Shown here: positions 39,901-48,891 of the stretch, in pieces
How the letters are laid out: every line of letters starts with the position of its first letter
Numbering within the stretch: position 1 is the first letter of the stretch
Assembly: GCA_026168455.1 (NCBI GenBank)
Contig: CM047428.1
Location: 2,608,887-2,672,886 of the forward strand
Length of the DNA: 64,000 bases
Source: Theocolax elegans
Taxonomy: Eukaryota > Arthropoda > Insecta > Hymenoptera > Cerocephalidae
Direction: 5' to 3'
The notes under the pieces: generated by a model
The model's database searches: none
What the model was told of the DNA's origin: nothing
What the model saw: the letters and a program-made list of their open reading frames with translations, nothing else
Made by a program: the position numbers and the translations under genes

Positions 39901-42900
39901 ATAATGTCCGACAACTTTGTTTAAAAAAATATATAATTTTGTACTTTTAAGATTCTAGGAATATACATAGATATACTAATGTGCATGTTGGAATATATGT
40001 AGTAAATATCAATTGCATTAAAATGCTGAAAAATTTTTTTTAGCACCGTGCATAAATGTAAAATATTTGTTACGCGTGTCTTTCACGTCATTACATTCAA
40101 AAAAATCAATAATAATATATTATTCTAAAAATATAAGTAATAATATTAAATAAAGGTACAATGTATTTTTTTCAGGTACAAAATATACACTCGAGCATCA
40201 TAAGGTCCTTCACATCATCCGAATGGCTTAAAAAGAATTCCAGTCAATCTCAAGTGGACTTCATCGAACCTTTACTGCAACGTTACAATACGTTCAGCTT
40301 GTTATTCGATAACGTAGCTTCAGCACTGAGCAACAAATTGACAAATAAATTGTACACAAGTTTAAACGTCTTAGCGCAACTGATTGCTCGACGTGGTCAA
40401 GGCGAATCTTTAATTCCGGATGATTGTGTGAAAAAGGACAAAAAAATGTACGACTACTACAGAGATAGCAACGTTGAAGAAGTAAAACAATGCGTACCGA
40501 TACTTGAAAATATCTTTAAAAAAGTAAGGGAACTACTGAAGGAATGGCCAGAACATCCAACACTTATGTCGATAAAAATGATATTACAAAGGATTTATTC
40601 GTTCCCTGTGACATCGTCAGTTTCACGATTTCTCACCGGTTTGGAATTGTTACTGGTCAAGATGCACGAGTGGGAGGAAAATGCCCACAGCGGTGTCAGT
40701 TTGTCCGAGTTCTCACTTGCGCTGACGCAGCAAATCATCTCCTGGCGTAAATTGGAATTGGCGTGTTGGAAGGATTGTTTAACTACCGCTCAATCGAGAC
40801 TTCGTTCCCATGTTTCCAAATGGTGGTTTTTCTTGTACACGTTATTCGATAGCTACGTTACCAAGACCGATGTCACGGGTAATTTGATCGTTTACAAAAA
40901 TTATAAATTGGTGAACAACATTTTTCTGAGATGCTTTATCTAACTAACAGATTTGAGTAATGAAAATATCAAATTTGCGTCCACATAATTTAATTTAAGT
41001 AATTTTATCGGCCCTTAATGGACACATTTTCTAGAAACTAGTAAAAAAATTATAAATTCAAATTCATGTTCAAACCCGGGCTAAAATTTTTTTTTTTTTT
41101 TTCATTTAAATATCGAAATGTTTTTTAAGATTTTTTTCGATATCGACTAAAATTCTTAATTGTAAATTTATAATCATTTTATACAATCATTTTAAAATAT
41201 TTAGAAATAAATTATTACTAATTGTTGAAAAAACAAATTTTCACCTTCAACTTTTATTATTTACCCCCTTAAGGGATAGCAATGTTAAATAGAGGAATGA
41301 AATCACTGACCAAAAAAGACATTAAGGACAAATTTTTATGAATTTTAGTTAATTGCCTTTTACCACTTTTTGTACGAAATTAAGAAATAGCCTATCACTT
41401 GACCAGTTAAATAACTCTTTTTTGTTTTAAATAAATGTTAGATAAATGCAAATTAAGAAAATAATTTTTTTACAGATGACAAAGAGTCTGACACGAAACC
41501 TATAACATCCAAAAAATTAATCGAGTCTTTGGAAACATTTATGAGTGAATCAACTCTCGTGGAGTACGAGGCACGACTGGAACTCCTATTAACCTTCCAC
41601 TGTCATTCCTATTACTTAGATTCCAGCATCGAACGACATCAACTGCTAGCTATTTCATGGAATGTTTACTTTTATTACAGTCAATTTTTACCAGATATAA
41701 ATAATCGAATCAATTCCATCAAAGCACCTATCGAGAAGAATTTAAAAGATTTCGTCAAGATCGCTCGTTGGAATGACATCAGTTATTGGGCAGTCAAAGA
41801 AACTGTAGAGAAAACTCATCGGACTTTGCACAAATTTATAAAAGAATTTGAAACGGGGTTGAAAGAACTGGTTACACCTTATCTAATCGTTAAACCCGTG
41901 TATAAGTCCGAACCTGTAAGTAGCTATTATTAAAAATTTCTTTATGCTTCCTTTTTATAAATTTTAGATCGTTTAGTATATTGTCGATTATAAAAAATTT
42001 ATTTTTTTTTAAATTGATAATGATAGATATATTTTTATGCAAAATAAATTAATACTTGTTTTTTACTTAAAGGGAATGTGGGATCGTGAAAATACTAGTC
42101 GAGACAGTGCCATCGATCCGAATGCTTACATAATTAGTACCGAAATAACTACTCATTCGGACACCGAAACACTGTCCAGTGATTTAATAAAAAAGGTCGA
42201 CGGTCAATATTTATTACGAGCAAAAGAGATATGCAAGGAGACAATACTTTCATGCGTATATCCAACTCTACGACATAGTTTGGAAGAATTTGTTGAAGAA
42301 TTTTCATCGTACTGTAATCGTTTACGAGCTCTTGAAATCGATCGTACTCAGCCCCGACCGAAACAAAAATCTCAAGCGAAAAATATTATGCATCAAAAAC
42401 GTGTCGCCTTAGCTGATTATTTTAAATCATTGTCTAATTTAGGCATATCACATAGAGTAGGAACTCTCGCGTGGAAAAACAAATTGGACGAAGTTATGGA
42501 CTTTACAATTGCACCGGTCGAGATAAGAGCTGCATTACAACATTCGGTTGGCGCTGATGATATTGAGAAAAGAACTTTGGATCAATGGGATGGCTGTGAA
42601 AGGTACGTTATTAATTCTTAAAGGGACGTCGGACTCAGAAAATAGGCATTCCTTATGTATTTTTATAAACACATAATTAATTTTTGGAAAATTTCTTCAC
42701 GTTAGGCTTCAATTTCTTAAATTTTTTTAGATTTTTTAATCGTTAATTATCGTAGAATTTTTAGATTTAAAGTTTACACTATTTTTACTCAAAATTACCA
42801 ACCAAACATTTTCTATCCAATTATTACAAAACTGTTTTTTTTTTCAAAAAAGGTCAATTACGTCAGATATTCCATATGTTTTAAATTATTCGTAGGAATT

Positions 42901-45900
42901 TTTACAGGTTTTTAATTCAACATTTTGAATATAATTTTTGGGTTAAAAGGTGTAGATTCCTATAACTTTTGTCCGACATCCCGCATAATATATTCAATAA
43001 ATCTAATACTACATTTATTTTACTCGGTCGGTAACTATTGGGTATGCCACCCTTGCTTTATTCAACATGAGTATATTAATTGTTTATGTTCCAGGTATTA
43101 TTACGGTTCGTTAATAAAACTCAATGCACTCAATCGAACTCTTTTGACTACGAAAACTGATCTTGGAATGCAAAATATTGAATGGTGCCAAGGTTATTCA
43201 ACTCATCTTATGATCATAGCAAATAATCAAAAGAAAACAATTGCCTCGGTTGTAAAATATTTCGTGCATTTACGTTCTCAAATATCAGATTTGTTAAATT
43301 TAAATACCAATGATTCCGTGATTACGAAACAGAAAGAATTGAAAACCATTGTTTGCAATTTGAAGGAATTGTTAATTAATGCGAGGATATGCTTCGAACA
43401 GTATTTAATTTACTTACAAGCTTGTCCATCAGAAGCGCAAATTGAAAGTAAAGATTTCACCTACAGCTTAAGCGATACTAATGTACCGATTATTAATTGT
43501 AAAAAAGGAGATGAAGTCTGGCAAAAAGCAAATGGTTTCGTAAAAGCAAGTTTGGATACGATATTAAATATTACAAAGAAATTTAATACCATGTTCCCGG
43601 AATTGTACAATATATTCGATGAAAATTCTACGAATGGTTATCAAGTTACAGTAATGACATCGAAACATTTCGCGTTATTAACCGAAAGTTTTGACCATTT
43701 GATAAGCGTGAAAGAAAATGTAAAACAATTTTCTACTTTATTTAATGGTACGGAAAACGGGAAGCATCCATTATCTGAAAATATTGATTTTGTAGACCAA
43801 ATTATTACAAAAAATTTAACTGAATTTGAAAAGCTGAGTACGTCTTTAGAAGACAAAACGGATTCATCAGATACAGAAAAGGGAGATGATAAAGAAAACT
43901 ATCAGAATGATTTAGAAAAATTAATTAATACTGTTTTAGTAGTTCTTCAAAATAAGTACAAAAATAATGTGCTTTCGGTGAGCAAGAATGAAAAAGGTAA
44001 TAAAAATGAAACTGAACAAGATGAAGAAGATGACGATGAAGAAGATGAGTACGCAGTTAACAAGTTAAGAGAGAAGTTGGTCGAGTCTATTGATTCTGAT
44101 ATAAAAACTTTGAAATTGGAACAAGTCTACCAAACTTTAAATTCTTTATTAAAGTCCACGTTTAATGCAAATTCCACAACAACAATAAATTATTACAGGT
44201 ACTAGTATATTTTCAATTTTAAGTGAGCGTAATTTCATAATAATACTTGTAATTTAATTCTTCTTCTAATGTATATTTAATAATTAATTCGCAATATTTT
44301 ATCTTTTTGTTTTATACATAGATTACTTCAAAAATGCTTCCCACTCCTGCAACAGTATTTATTGCTTACCGAATTTTATCTGAGTGAGCAAGTTGCATCT
44401 TTAAGAATTACCTGTAAAATTTTATATAAGCAGCTTAACGTATTCCTCGATTTAGCTTACAACGGTTTTTGCGTTCCAAAAGATCTTGATCTCGAAGATA
44501 ATAAGGAAGAAGCAGGTGAACAGTCCGGTCAAGGCGGTATGGGTCTCGGAGAAGGTGAGGGTGAAAAAGATGTATCTGATAGAATCGAAACGGAAGATCA
44601 ACTGGATGACGCAAAACCTGCTGGCCAAGAAAAGGAAAAACCTGAAGATAAGGAATGCCCAGAAGAGGACAAAGGAATTGAAATGTCTGAAGATTTCGAA
44701 GGACAGTTACAAGATGTTGAGCAAAAAGAAGAAACGAAGGAGGAGGAAGATAAAGAGGAAGAAGGGGAGAAGCAAATGGGTGAAACAGGTGATAATGCTG
44801 ATAAGCTTGATAAACAGATTTGGGGTGATGACGAGGATGAACCTGAAAGCGAGGAGACTGACAAACATGAGGAGGAAGTTGGTGACGGTGAACGGACTGG
44901 TAAGAAAAATTTAACTATAATGTTGTTAGTTAGACACGACTAAGGGTGGGGTTACTGTATTTTTTTATCAATGCAAAACTTTTGATACTTTGAACAGCAA
45001 TATACGTTTATATTATTTTTACAGGTGAAAAAGAATTTGGTGCCAAAGACGAACGAACGACAGAAGATTCCGAAGATAAAGAGAACGGACAAGATGAGAC
45101 AGAGAAGGAAGAAAAGGAAGACATAAATGAAATGGAAGAACCTGAGTACGATGAAGATCAAGTTAATCCTTACCATGGGAAACATCAACCTGAACCAGAA
45201 CCTGAACCTTTAGACTTACCCGAAGATGTTAACATGGAAGACGAAAATGATAAAGACGATGAAAAGAACGACGAAGAAAACCCATTTGATATTGATAAAA
45301 TGAAAGAAGCAATAGTTCCTCCAGAAGTAAACGAAGAAGTAGAAATCTCGAAGGTTGAGGAATCCAAAGATGAAAATGAAACGAAAAAAGAGGATTCCAG
45401 TGATGATGAAATGGATGAAGATAAAACTACTGATAAAGCGGAAAAAGAAGACGCGAACGACAATGAAAATGAAGATGACGCGGCTAAACAAGGTCCAGAG
45501 ACAGGTAAAGAAAAACAAGAAGAAGAAGAAATCCCTGAATCAGAAGAAAATCCTGCGAAAGAGGAAACTGAGGAAAAAGCTTTACCGAGTGTGGATGAAG
45601 GAAGTAAAGAGACCGATGGTGCGGAACAAGTTGATCAAGCGGAAGGTGGTTCTCGAGACCAAGTACCCAATAACGCTAACAATGAACAAGATACGGCCCA
45701 AGAGATATCTGCCGAAAACTATCAAGATGAGAAGCAAGACAAAGGTACTGGTCAATCCCAAGCAGAACAACACGATACTGGTCATTCAGGATCCTCAATG
45801 GAAAAGAGCGAGCCAACTACGAATAAAGATAACGACGCCACACAGGTATCGTTCTTTATTACATTTATTTATAAATATTTCATATTTCTTGATTTTTAAA

Positions 45901-47863
45901 AATTAAAAAGTATGTCAATTTTAAGATTTAAGTATTTTAAACTTCTTCTTACATGCTTTCTATATTTTTATCAAATCTATTAAAAATTAAAGTAATTATT
46001 TTCTATTATATTTTTCGATCATTAAATACTGTTTTATATTTGTAAGGCGTAAATATGATTAATTTATATATTATGCGCGTGAGTTATTTTATTTAGTTAC
46101 CGCTAATGGTTAATTTCTGTTTATATTATTTTTACATTAATTTAGAAAGAAAAACGAAAAGCGCCTGGTCAAACTGATGAAGATCACGTACTTGCTGAAA
46201 AATTAGAACCTGAGAGAAAGAAGATTCGAACGATGATACACGCACAAGAAAAAACGGCGGATGAAGATAATAACGAAGAAGGTGCGGAGCAAGATAAAGA
46301 AGGTGAACCAGATCTTTGCCAACACGTTAAAGAAAAAGATAAATTTGATCATTACGCTATGGATGCTGCTACTGAAGAACAATCCAAAGAACAAGCTTCA
46401 AATATGGAGCAAGAAGAAGAATCACCTAAGGATAAAGAAGAAGAACCAATGGACGTTGACATGCACGAAGATGAAGAACCGGAAATTGTTGAAGATAGTA
46501 GCGTTAAGCAAAATCCTGAGCAACTGGCAAATGAAGAAAAATCCAAAGATAAAAAGGACTCGAGAGAATCAGGTATATAAGTACAAATATTTTTATTTAT
46601 AAAATTATTGATTTCGCGTAACAAACTAAATAAAATGCTTCTCTATTGACAGGTATTGCAGAAGACGGACAACTGGAAAATATCGTTGATGTTGAAGGCG
46701 AAACGACGGAAACGATGAAAGTTTCTCGTGGTGCTGAGTCAACTTTCTTTACAAATACGATAGAAATCGAAGACAACCTATTATCCTCAATACAAGTGGA
46801 GAAAAAACGAATGGAAGTAGAAAAAATGTTGAGTCAATGGACATATGTACCGACGACTGAAGAAGCTGTCACCGCTTGGAATACTTTAAGCGCCGTCACT
46901 GATGCAGCTGCCAGAGATCTTTCAGAAAAGTTACGACTTGTTTTAGAACCAACGCAAGCATCGCGACTTAAAGGTGATTACCGCACCGGTCGACGAATAA
47001 ATATGAGAAAAATTATACCTTACATAGCTAGTCAATTCAGAAAAGATAAGATATGGTTAAGAAGAACTAAGCCGTCTAAAAGAGATTATCAAATTGTTCT
47101 CGCAATTGATGATTCTAGTAGTATGGCTGATAATCATTCGAAAGAGCTAGCCTTCGAGTCTTTGTCACTAATTAGCAAAGCTATGACTTACTTAGAAGCT
47201 GGACAACTTTCTGTTATTAGTTTTGGAGAGCAGACGAATATATTGCATCCATTGGGAGAAACTTTCAGTGAACTTAGTGGATCAAGGTTAGTATAAGAGT
47301 AAAATTTATATTAATTTGTGAACTCATAATTTCAAATGTTGAAACTTATTCAATCAATTAATTCTAGATTAATGCAAGAAATGAGGTTCGAACAAAAGAA
47401 GACTATGGTTGGTCAACTAGTCGATTTTACAGTAGACATGTTCCAAAGTCAAAACAACTCCAACGATAATGCAAAATTACTAGTGATACTTTCAGATGGT
47501 AGAGGTGTTTTTTCAGAAGGTACTGAAAAAGTAATACGAGCAGTTCGAAGAGCTCGAATAGCAGATATATTCTTAGTTTTTATAATAGTAGATAATCCTA
47601 TGAATAAGGTATGAGTTTTCTTAAACCATATATGTTAATTATTGTTAGTCAGATATTTTAAAAGATAATTTTTTTTTCAGGACTCCATATTAGATATAAG
47701 AATGCCAAACTTCCAAGACGGTAAATTAATTGGTATAAATTCTTATATGGATAGTTTTCCTTTTCCATTTTATATGATTTTGAGAGATATTAATGCATTA
47801 CCTGGAGTTTTAAGTGATGCATTGCGACAATGGTTTGAAGTTGTTGGGAAAATTGATACATAA
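30774..47863 (+). CDS. MDN1: Midasin, 3' part of gene (17 exons; N-terminal exons not in window)
   Basis: Midasin is a giant nucleolar/nuclear AAA ATPase that strips assembly factors from pre-60S ribosomes by binding Ubl domains (Rsa4/NLE1, Ytm1/WDR12) through its C-terminal MIDAS domain. Seventeen exons, all with GT-AG borders and compatible phases, join to 3,310 codons plus stop: 30774-30921, 31046-31269, 31866-32077, 32612-33567, 34240-35312, 35542-36432, 36591-37358, 40176-40878, 41476-41915, 42073-42602, 43095-44198, 44322-44899, 45025-45845, 46146-46572, 46653-47286, 47368-47608, 47681-47863. Domain order is the late part of AAA6 (Walker B WLLVDQVNL, then FRLFLTMDPRYGEISRAMRN), a helical linker of about 2,200 residues, an Asp/Glu-rich region (about residues 2390-2950) with the family signature VNPYHGKHQPEPEPEPLDLP, and a VWA domain with MIDAS motif DDSSS near residue 3111. 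The family is about 5,000-5,600 residues, so roughly 2,000 N-terminal residues (AAA1-5 and Walker A of AAA6) are missing. Intron 7 hosts another gene on the opposite strand. Confidence 0.95.
31046..31269 (+). CDS. MDN1: MDN1 exon b (AAA6 insert)
   Basis: Phase 1 in, phase 0 out. Encodes a charged helical segment (LSKLLEEMKFFKDKIENELE) and ends with FEWIDSVLVK, which precedes Walker B in midasin AAA6. Confidence 0.9.
31866..32077 (+). CDS. MDN1: MDN1 exon c (AAA6 Walker B and sensor region)
   Basis: Encodes CLQDGTWLLVDQVNL (Walker B), VLDRLNGLLEPNGVLTIGER and FRLFLTMDPRYGEISR, the most conserved part of midasin AAA6. Ends in phase 2 and continues with AMRNRG in the next exon. Walker B reads LLVDQVN; the second acidic residue is replaced by Gln, so AAA6 may hydrolyse ATP poorly (inference). 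Confidence 0.95.
32612..33567 (+). CDS. MDN1: MDN1 exon d (end of AAA6, start of linker)
   Basis: Begins with AMRNRGVEIFI, the conserved continuation of AAA6 with its arginine-containing turn, followed by about 300 residues of mostly helical linker. Phase 2 in, phase 1 out. Confidence 0.93.
34240..35312 (+). CDS. MDN1: MDN1 exon e (linker)
   Basis: Open for 357 codons between a TTACAG acceptor and a GTATAA donor. Helical, Lys/Leu-rich linker with no catalytic motif. The split Gly codon joins ESHRKG to KTTIKLKNQP. Confidence 0.9.
35542..36432 (+). CDS. MDN1: MDN1 exon f (linker)
   Basis: 297 codons, phase 0 at both ends. Contains FGARLKQLTTLNDILWKNS and SIRGKAWTLLGYLQTFVFSS, which resemble conserved linker blocks of midasin. 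Confidence 0.92.
36591..37358 (+). CDS. MDN1: MDN1 exon g (linker)
   Basis: 256 codons, phase 0 at both ends. Contains the conserved block FLSGYPDIVLPVLAGVTQMR and an acidic tail EEEEIAQELKNLFPTH. Its donor opens the 2.8 kb intron that carries a receptor gene on the other strand. Confidence 0.93.
37501..38263 (-). CDS. IR-A exon 2
   Basis: Begins with the last base of a Lys codon, then STRTESAKIVFLTYMIFYLI (start of TM2), the S2 lobe (FVITDFDRYTSQGYAILTSV) and TM3. Stop at 37503-37501. The tail is about 17 residues longer than in IR-B. Confidence 0.88.
37501..39493 (-). CDS. Divergent ionotropic receptor, gene IR-A (two exons)
   Basis: Predicted ligand-gated ion channel of the insect ionotropic receptor family, acting in the plasma membrane of (probably chemosensory) neurons. 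Exons 39493-38340 and 38263-37501 join through a 76-bp GT-AG intron (GTATGT donor, TTTACAG acceptor), giving 638 residues, normal for divergent IRs. An N-terminal hydrophobic signal (LLLIISLKLLFV) is followed by a poorly conserved extracellular part. The S1-like ligand lobe contains GLEPELIKTLKEEFNFQ. TM1 lies at about 337-356 (YALLVVITIVGTFILIFI), the pore segment near 368-381 (GSYVMMLIAISTGG), TM2 about 394-415 (IVFLTYMIFYLIILNVFQGN), then the S2 lobe, and TM3 about 597-619. The glutamate-binding Arg of classical receptors is not recognisable, so the ligand is unknown. The gene sits in an MDN1 intron on the opposite strand; no own poly(A) signal is seen between the stop and MDN1 exon g. The family call is firm; subfamily and ligand are open. 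Confidence 0.88.
38340..39493 (-). CDS. IR-A exon 1
   Basis: Start codon at 39493-39491 followed by a signal-peptide-like stretch. Ends in phase 2 inside the codon after GGNAY, just behind the pore. Contains two tracts identical in sequence to IR-B. Confidence 0.88.
40176..40878 (+). CDS. MDN1: MDN1 exon h (linker)
   Basis: Resumes the linker after intron 7. Includes LLKEWPEHPTLMSIKMILQR and the Trp-rich ACWKDCLTTAQSRLRSHVSK followed by WWFFLYTLFD. I ended the exon at GTAATT (ACG-G) because this restores the frame into the next exon as an Asp codon. Confidence 0.92.
41476..41915 (+). CDS. MDN1: MDN1 exon i (linker)
   Basis: Starts DKESDTKPITSKKLIESLET and includes LLLTFHCHSYYL and FVKIARWNDISYWAVKETVE, a conserved midasin linker block. 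Phase 1 in, phase 0 out at GTAAGT. Confidence 0.92.
42073..42602 (+). CDS. MDN1: MDN1 exon j (linker)
   Basis: Starts GMWDRENTSRDS and contains KQKSQAKNIMHQKRVALADY and FKSLSNLGISHRVG, matching the conserved midasin stretch where a basic region leads to an LGxSxRxG block. Phase 0 in, phase 2 out at GTACGT. Confidence 0.92.
42623..42982. mobile_element. TIR element in MDN1 intron 10
   Basis: Ends GGGACGTCGGAC and complement of GTCCGACATCCC bound a 360-bp AT-rich segment. Related in length and sequence to 53126-53486. Fills most of the 492-bp intron without touching the splice sites. Confidence 0.5.
43095..44198 (+). CDS. MDN1: MDN1 exon k (linker)
   Basis: 368 codons joined through a split Arg codon (CERYYYGSLIKLN). 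Helical, with an acidic run (EQDEEDDDEEDEYAVNKLRE) near its end. The exon lies just after a TIR repeat in the preceding intron. Confidence 0.92.
44322..44899 (+). CDS. MDN1: MDN1 exon l (end of linker, start of acidic region)
   Basis: Encodes LLQKCFPLLQQYLLLTEFYL and then FLDLAYNGFCVPKDLDLE, a conserved entry into the Asp/Glu-rich region, followed by GQGGMGLGEGEGEKDVSDRI. Phase 2 in, phase 1 out. Confidence 0.94.
45025..45845 (+). CDS. MDN1: MDN1 exon m (Asp/Glu-rich region)
   Basis: Highly acidic and probably disordered. Carries the midasin signature VNPYHGKHQPEPEPEPLDLP. In the family this tether connects the linker to the MIDAS domain. Long open frames on the opposite strand here are compositional shadows. 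Confidence 0.94.
46146..46572 (+). CDS. MDN1: MDN1 exon n (acidic region with basic cluster)
   Basis: Opens KEKRKAPGQTDEDHVLAEKL and EPERKKIRTM, a conserved block with basic clusters that could act in nuclear import (inference). It then returns to Asp/Glu-rich sequence. Phase 0 in, phase 1 out. Confidence 0.92.
46653..47286 (+). CDS. MDN1: MDN1 exon o (VWA/MIDAS domain, first part)
   Basis: Contains LEPTQASRLKGDYRTGRRIN, IWLRRTKPSKRDYQIVLAID and the metal-ion-dependent adhesion site DDSSSMADNHS (pattern DxSxS). In the family this site binds a metal and the acidic residue of a Ubl domain on the pre-60S particle. Confidence 0.96.
47368..47608 (+). CDS. MDN1: MDN1 exon p (VWA/MIDAS domain, second part)
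   Basis: Joined through a split Arg codon. Includes LVDFTVDMFQ and LLVILSDGRGVFSEG, the VWA strand carrying a metal-coordinating Asp, and ARIADIFLVFIIVDNPMNK. Phase 0 out. Confidence 0.95.
47681..47863 (+). CDS. MDN1: MDN1 last coding exon
   Basis: Encodes DSILDIRMPNFQDGKL, SYMDSFPFPFYMILRDINAL and PGVLSDALRQWFEVV, the typical midasin C-terminus, and ends in TAA at 47861-47863. Confidence 0.97.
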   Translation, partial: DSILDIRMPNFQDGKLIGINSYMDSFPFPFYMILRDINALPGVLSDALRQWFEVVGKIDT

Positions 47864-47946
47864 AATGTAATGCGATCTATGATAGAAAAATAATTATATA
47901 ATAATGAATTTGTGTGATTTGATGTAAATATATATCTGACAATGTA

Positions 47947-47975
47947 AATAAATATTTTTTCTACATTGCAATAAA
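47947..47975 (+). terminator. MDN1 polyadenylation signals
   Basis: Two AATAAA hexamers at 47947-47952 and 47970-47975, 84 and 107 nt after the stop codon, fit a short 3' UTR. Confidence 0.65.
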
Positions 47976-48126
47976 TTGCTTTGGTATGTGTACTTCTTTT
48001 GATCCTAAGCTATTTTACTACACGGAAATGTTCTATATCGAACAGTATCTCGAAAAGTGATCTATATTCATACAGTAAGTGTGAAATAATTATAAATATT
48101 AGTTATTATAACGATTAGTGAAATAT

Positions 48127-48132
48127 TTTATT
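48127..48132 (-). terminator. IR-B polyadenylation signal
   Basis: AATAAA on the minus strand, 45 nt beyond the IR-B stop. With the MDN1 signals this leaves a convergent gap of only about 100-150 bp. Confidence 0.6.
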
Positions 48133-48176
48133 AAATGCAAGGATACAATTTCCTCTTGTAACGTAAATTATAGTAT

Positions 48177-48891
48177 TTACAAAATGTTATGTATTAATAC
48201 TTCTACAAAAAATACGATGCAACTGAAAAGTATACCAATAGTGTATAAATACATACAAATTTGAATCTCACTTATAAATAATTGATGAACTTGTTTTTCC
48301 GTCTCTAATTTCAATACCATTTGTCGTAGATAATCGTCGATCGAATCATCATACCACTTATTTATTATATTCGCGGCTATTAGATGAAATATTTTATCGT
48401 GTATTTGCGGTAAAAATCTTACCTTTCTATAGAGTAAACATACCATATTTCCTGGATTTGGGAAAATTTCCAACGCTACTAGAGACGTAGTGCCATTGTT
48501 ACGTTTCATACTTTCCGATATTTTTCGCTTGGCCATTGATACCGATGTTAAAATTGCATAACCTTGTGAAGTGTATCTGTCAAAATCCGTAATTACAAAC
48601 GTATCCGAAAAATTTTTTGACGACAATGCTTTATTTATCCTATCTGCTAATTTACTCAACACGGTCTTGTTACGGGTTTCGCCTTGTTCGACAAAATATT
48701 TACCAATTTCAGGACGAAATGGTAATACTGGTATATATGCTTCAACAAATTCATCCAGATCTTTAAATCTCGAAAATTTATCTATTTTATTAAATACATA
48801 TATTAAATTTCCTTGAAACACGTTGAGTATTATAAGATAAAAAATCATGTACGTTAAAAATACGATCTTTGCTGATTCTATACGTGATGAT
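48177..48891 (-). CDS. IR-B exon 2
   Basis: Begins with the last base of the Lys codon, then SSRIESAKIVFLTYMIFYLI, continues through the S2 lobe (FVITDFDRYTSQGYAILTSV) and ends after TM3 with EVLIHNIL and a stop. Confidence 0.88.

Larger units (their letters stand above)
37359..40175 (+). other. MDN1: MDN1 intron 7, host of a nested receptor gene
   Basis: At 2,817 bp this is by far the largest MDN1 intron in the window; the others are 72-672 bp. Most of it is the antisense gene IR-A. The 683 bp between the IR-A start and the next MDN1 exon are AT-rich and probably include the IR-A promoter. Confidence 0.9.

Noticed and set aside
44486..46602. Long frames on both strands over the MDN1 acidic region (Ser-rich, Phe-rich, Lys-rich products)
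   Set aside because: They are shadows of GAA/GAT-rich coding sequence. The in-phase midasin frame explains the region.
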